Positions 18,847 to 20,792 of a stretch of DNA of 20,792 bases are shown here, piece by piece. Below the pieces are notes generated by a model. The model was not told where the DNA came from and did no database searches. It saw only the letters and a program-made list of their open reading frames with translations. Position 1 is the stretch's first letter. Each line of letters starts with the position of its first letter. Origin of the DNA: Chromera velia (lineage: Eukaryota; Sar; Chromeraceae); NCBI GenBank assembly GCA_018398765.1, contig JAHBMJ010004573.1, positions 37,327-58,118 of the forward strand. The letters run 5' to 3'. The translations under genes were made by a program, and so were the position numbers.

Positions 18847-18869
18847 ATATATATATATATATATATATA
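18847..18869. repeat. (AT)n microsatellite
   Basis: Uninterrupted AT dinucleotides about 270 bp upstream of the large gene's start codon. Confidence 0.9.
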
Positions 18870-19032
18870 AGTCTTCAAAATTCAATCGCCGAGCGGCCGC
18901 GGCCTGGATGTCAATTCATTTTTTCCGGTTGAATTCGGCCACCGCGTCGTGACAAAACACAAAAGTTTGTGTACTCCCGCCACTATGCACTGTGTACATA
19001 ACGAACGAGCCGGAACGACATAGCTCGAACGC

Positions 19033-19051
19033 GGCGCGCGCATTGCGCGCC
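19033..19051. repeat. GGCGCGC palindrome
   Basis: GGCGCGC and GCGCGCC arms around GCATT, perfect over 7 bp. Located in the divergent intergenic region; possible protein-binding site. Confidence 0.6.
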
Positions 19052-19082
19052 CATGCCGATGTCGCGCAGTCCTGCTTCGGAA

Positions 19083-19090
19083 TGCATGCA
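19083..19090. promoter_or_regulatory. TGCATGCA octamer
   Basis: This matches the ApiAP2-type TGCATGCA motif known from apicomplexan promoters and lies between divergent genes, where it would make sense. Function in this organism is not shown. Confidence 0.3.
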
Positions 19091-19124
19091 GATCCAGCTA
19101 GCTAGTGCATACACCATGCAAACG

Positions 19125-19144
19125 CCCTATAGATCCCTATAGGG
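19125..19144. repeat. CCCTATAG palindrome
   Basis: CCCTATAG and CTATAGGG arms around ATCC, perfect over 8 bp, 35 bp right of the TGCATGCA octamer. Confidence 0.7.
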
Positions 19145-19550
19145 AGCTCTGCAAATTTTGGATAAAATTTTGGTGGGTATTCAATGGCCAGTGCACTCAG
19201 TGCCACTCACAAGCAGGAGAGACATCCCAAGGCCCTGGATGTGGATGTTAGCACGGTTTTTCCCTAAGAAGTGGAAGAGTTCAAACCGCAGTTGGTAAAT
19301 AAAGGATTTTGGTTTTGTTTGCCATCACCACTTCAAGCCGTACAGGAGACTTCTTGCCCAGGACACCTCCTGCTCACCTGCGAGCGAAAACCGGTTTGTC
19401 CTTGTATTTACTACTTGTTTGCGTATCTTTTTTTTCTTCTTCCCGCACGGTTCGTGATATTCAAATACAAATTTGAGGATCAATCAAATGAATATCTCAC
19501 AATTCCATTGATCTGCAGGCAACAGGGATGACGCCTTCCGACCACTGTAG

Positions 19551-19588
19551 AAGTATGATATCCCCTGTAAGAAGTACAGATGTGGAGA
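19551..19588 (+). CDS. CCCH gene: microexon with first half of a finger
   Basis: A 38-nt exon after ...CCACTGTAG and before GTGAGT. It reads KYDIPCKKYRCG plus two bases (GA). In its frame the preceding codon is the TAG of the acceptor, so coding must start at 19551. The first Cys is at 19566-19568. Confidence 0.55.
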
Positions 19589-20237
19589 GTGAGTCAATGT
19601 GTGAAACATAATGTGGTTTGTTAATGAAGAAACAGGAGGACGGATGCGGATCTATTATATTTGCATGAATATTCCATCAACAACACTTCTCCATCATACA
19701 TATATATTGGATGTGCATGTACCGTTTGCACCATGCAGATGCTCTGGTGGAGACATTTGTCCGTATTCTCACTCTGAGAGGGATCTAAGAAAGAGGGGGG
19801 GTCAAGCATGCAAATTTCGTAGTGAGTCGCTTCTTGTTTCCATACTGTTGACAAGGTAGTCTGCATTCACCTGCAAAATCGCCATACGCAGCCGTTGTTT
19901 CAGCAGCAGGAAGAAAAGGTTTGCGTTTGAAAAGAAATTCTCCAGCAGACATTTATCTGGAACATCGGGAACGGTTTGTATGTATGTTGGGGGCAATATG
20001 TGGAATGCCAAAAAAGAGATCAAAGAGGAATTTTTGGTGTTGGAGCAACATACTGCAGCGTAAGTTTGAGCACTCTAGTGAGCGGTTTCCTCTCAGAGAA
20101 AAAATTGTATGTTGATGTGTATATACAGGAAAAATTGTGCGAGAAAGTTTAGAAGGGGAAGAGATGTAGGTTTGGAGACAAGTGTCGGTATTCTCATGAC
20201 CTTGGACACCACCAATACTTCCACCTGTATGCATACG
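19551..20237 (+). CDS. CCCH-type zinc-finger protein, partial multi-exon gene
   Basis: Three plus-strand exons carry CCCH fingers. Joining 19551-19588 to 19739 onward reads CKKYRCGECSGGDICPYSH, a C-x7-C-x5-C-x3-H finger split by an intron in matching phase (GA|A). A Ser/Arg-rich linker and ACKF follow. The exon ending at 20237 (GTAAGT donor) has CRFGDKCRYSHD, the second half of another finger. CCCH proteins of this kind bind RNA and control mRNA stability or processing; that role is family knowledge, not shown here. The chain between 19821 and 20129 is unresolved, and the 5' and 3' ends are not located. A 2-nt offset inside the last finger may mean sequencing error, alternative splicing or decay. 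Confidence 0.6.
19739..19821 (+). CDS. CCCH gene: second half of the finger and linker
   Basis: After acceptor ACCATGCAG the first base A completes the Glu codon, then CSGGDICPYSH supplies Cys, Cys and His. A basic linker RDLRKRGGQ and ACKFR follow. The end is ambiguous between GTAGTG at 19819 and GTGAGT at 19822 (both phase 1). Confidence 0.55.
20129..20237 (+). CDS. CCCH gene: further finger, with ambiguous acceptor or frameshift
   Basis: From acceptor ATATACAG (20128) one frame reads KNCARKFRRGR; two bases later another frame reads CRFGDKCRYSHD and then GHHQYFHLYAY to a TACG|GTAAGTG donor. Without the extra GA at 20163-20164 this would be a complete C-x8-C-x5-C-x3-H finger. Alternatively the exon starts at 20153 after GTTTAG, reading KGKRCRFGDK in frame, with the first Cys in an upstream exon I cannot locate. 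Confidence 0.55.
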
Positions 20238-20792
20238 GTAAGTGAAGATAGTCAACAATATCTATGGAAAGCATGGAAACATAGCCGGCAATGTTTTTGG
20301 GGACTCTGATAATGTGGGGCACCACCCATGCTGCCAACTGTGTACGATATATAGAGGTGGAATTGGGGCTCATGTGCACTTTCCCGTCAAGCACTGGTGG
20401 CTTCTATGGTGTTGCGTTGCAATATTCCCGATAGAATATTCCTTCTGTACAGTGGGATGCAACTGTCTTACCTCTTTCGGTTGCTACCAGCATTGTTGAT
20501 TCATTTTGTTGCACATCGATTCTACTTACCTCAGCTTCTTTGCATTTGGTCAGCTTTCGTTTGTAGAATTGAAGTTGAGGTGGGTGATAGAGAGAATTCC
20601 ATGTCGAAATGACTATTCAGAAGACAAGTGACTTACCTGTCTCTATGAATAACTTTGCAGAGGTAAACAGTCATTCATAAATTTCATTACTCAGTACTGT
20701 AAAGTCGGGTGTTTCATGCCGTTGAGGTCTGTTGGGGGAATAGAGTGCGATTGAACAAGGATGTGTATGGTTGTTTACCTGTACGTACGTGC
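20238..20792. other. Unassigned; probable introns and 3' exons of the CCCH gene
   Basis: Follows a strong GTAAGT donor. Several short open frames (for example 85 codons at 20242-20499, Cys- and Trp-rich) lack recognisable motifs. A possible small exon lies after TTTGGTCAG (about 20553). I could not confirm any coding segment. Confidence 0.4.

Larger units (their letters stand above)
18582..19550. promoter_or_regulatory. Divergent intergenic region
   Basis: This region separates the minus-strand large gene from the plus-strand zinc-finger gene and probably contains both promoters plus unrecognised 5' exons of the latter. One 89-codon plus-strand frame at 18568-18837 overlaps the start of the large gene and has no motif. 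The region contains (AT)n, two perfect GC or mixed palindromes and a TGCATGCA octamer (listed separately). No core promoter element could be fixed. Confidence 0.4.

Noticed and set aside
19921..20115. 64-codon plus-strand frame with CMLGAIC as another CCCH finger
   Set aside because: The Cys pair spacing fits but no His follows at the required position, and the segment includes a likely intron donor-like GTTTGTATG.

Overview
This window looks like nuclear DNA of an alveolate with a complex plastid. My best guess is a chromerid such as Chromera velia. Three things point there. One gene is very large and intron-rich, with introns of 230-420 bp. Its predicted product begins with a signal peptide directly followed by a Phe-led, Ser/Arg-rich, transit-like stretch. 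The flanking DNA is a patchwork of decayed mobile elements, minisatellite and G/C homopolymers that break the assembly. The species call is inference, not proof.

Layout. Bases 1-490 hold one well-supported minus-strand exon (396-486) of a thioredoxin/DsbA-like gene; its other exons are not resolved. Bases 490-8509 are gene-poor. They contain a 338-bp sequence present twice in direct orientation (1592-1929 and 7915-8253), a 3.5-kb element with 46-bp terminal inverted repeats and candidate TTGG target duplications (2623-6170), a 35-bp minisatellite of about 21 units (3171-3916), a near-perfect 115-bp-arm foldback hairpin (4279-4523), and a retrotransposon primer-binding site of initiator-Met tRNA type (7481-7492).

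Bases 8510-18581 carry one minus-strand gene. I resolved it into nine coding segments by matching splice sites and phases, giving about 2,500 residues plus whatever lies in a 320-N gap. The protein has repeated helical motifs of the L-x3-L-W-(A/S)-L kind separated by acidic low-complexity linkers. This resembles the octatricopeptide/heptatricopeptide (OPR/HPR) proteins related to the RAP/FASTK families, which act on organellar RNA. With the N-terminal targeting signal, the likely role is plastid RNA metabolism. No C-terminal RAP domain is visible, and the gene ends at a sharp change to AT-rich repeat DNA.

Bases 18582-19550 form a divergent intergenic region with an (AT)n tract and perfect short palindromes. 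From 19551 rightwards, small plus-strand exons encode a CCCH zinc-finger protein. One finger is split by an intron in matching phase; another shows a 2-nt offset inside the finger. The remainder to 20792 could not be assigned. No rRNA, tRNA or CRISPR array was recognised.
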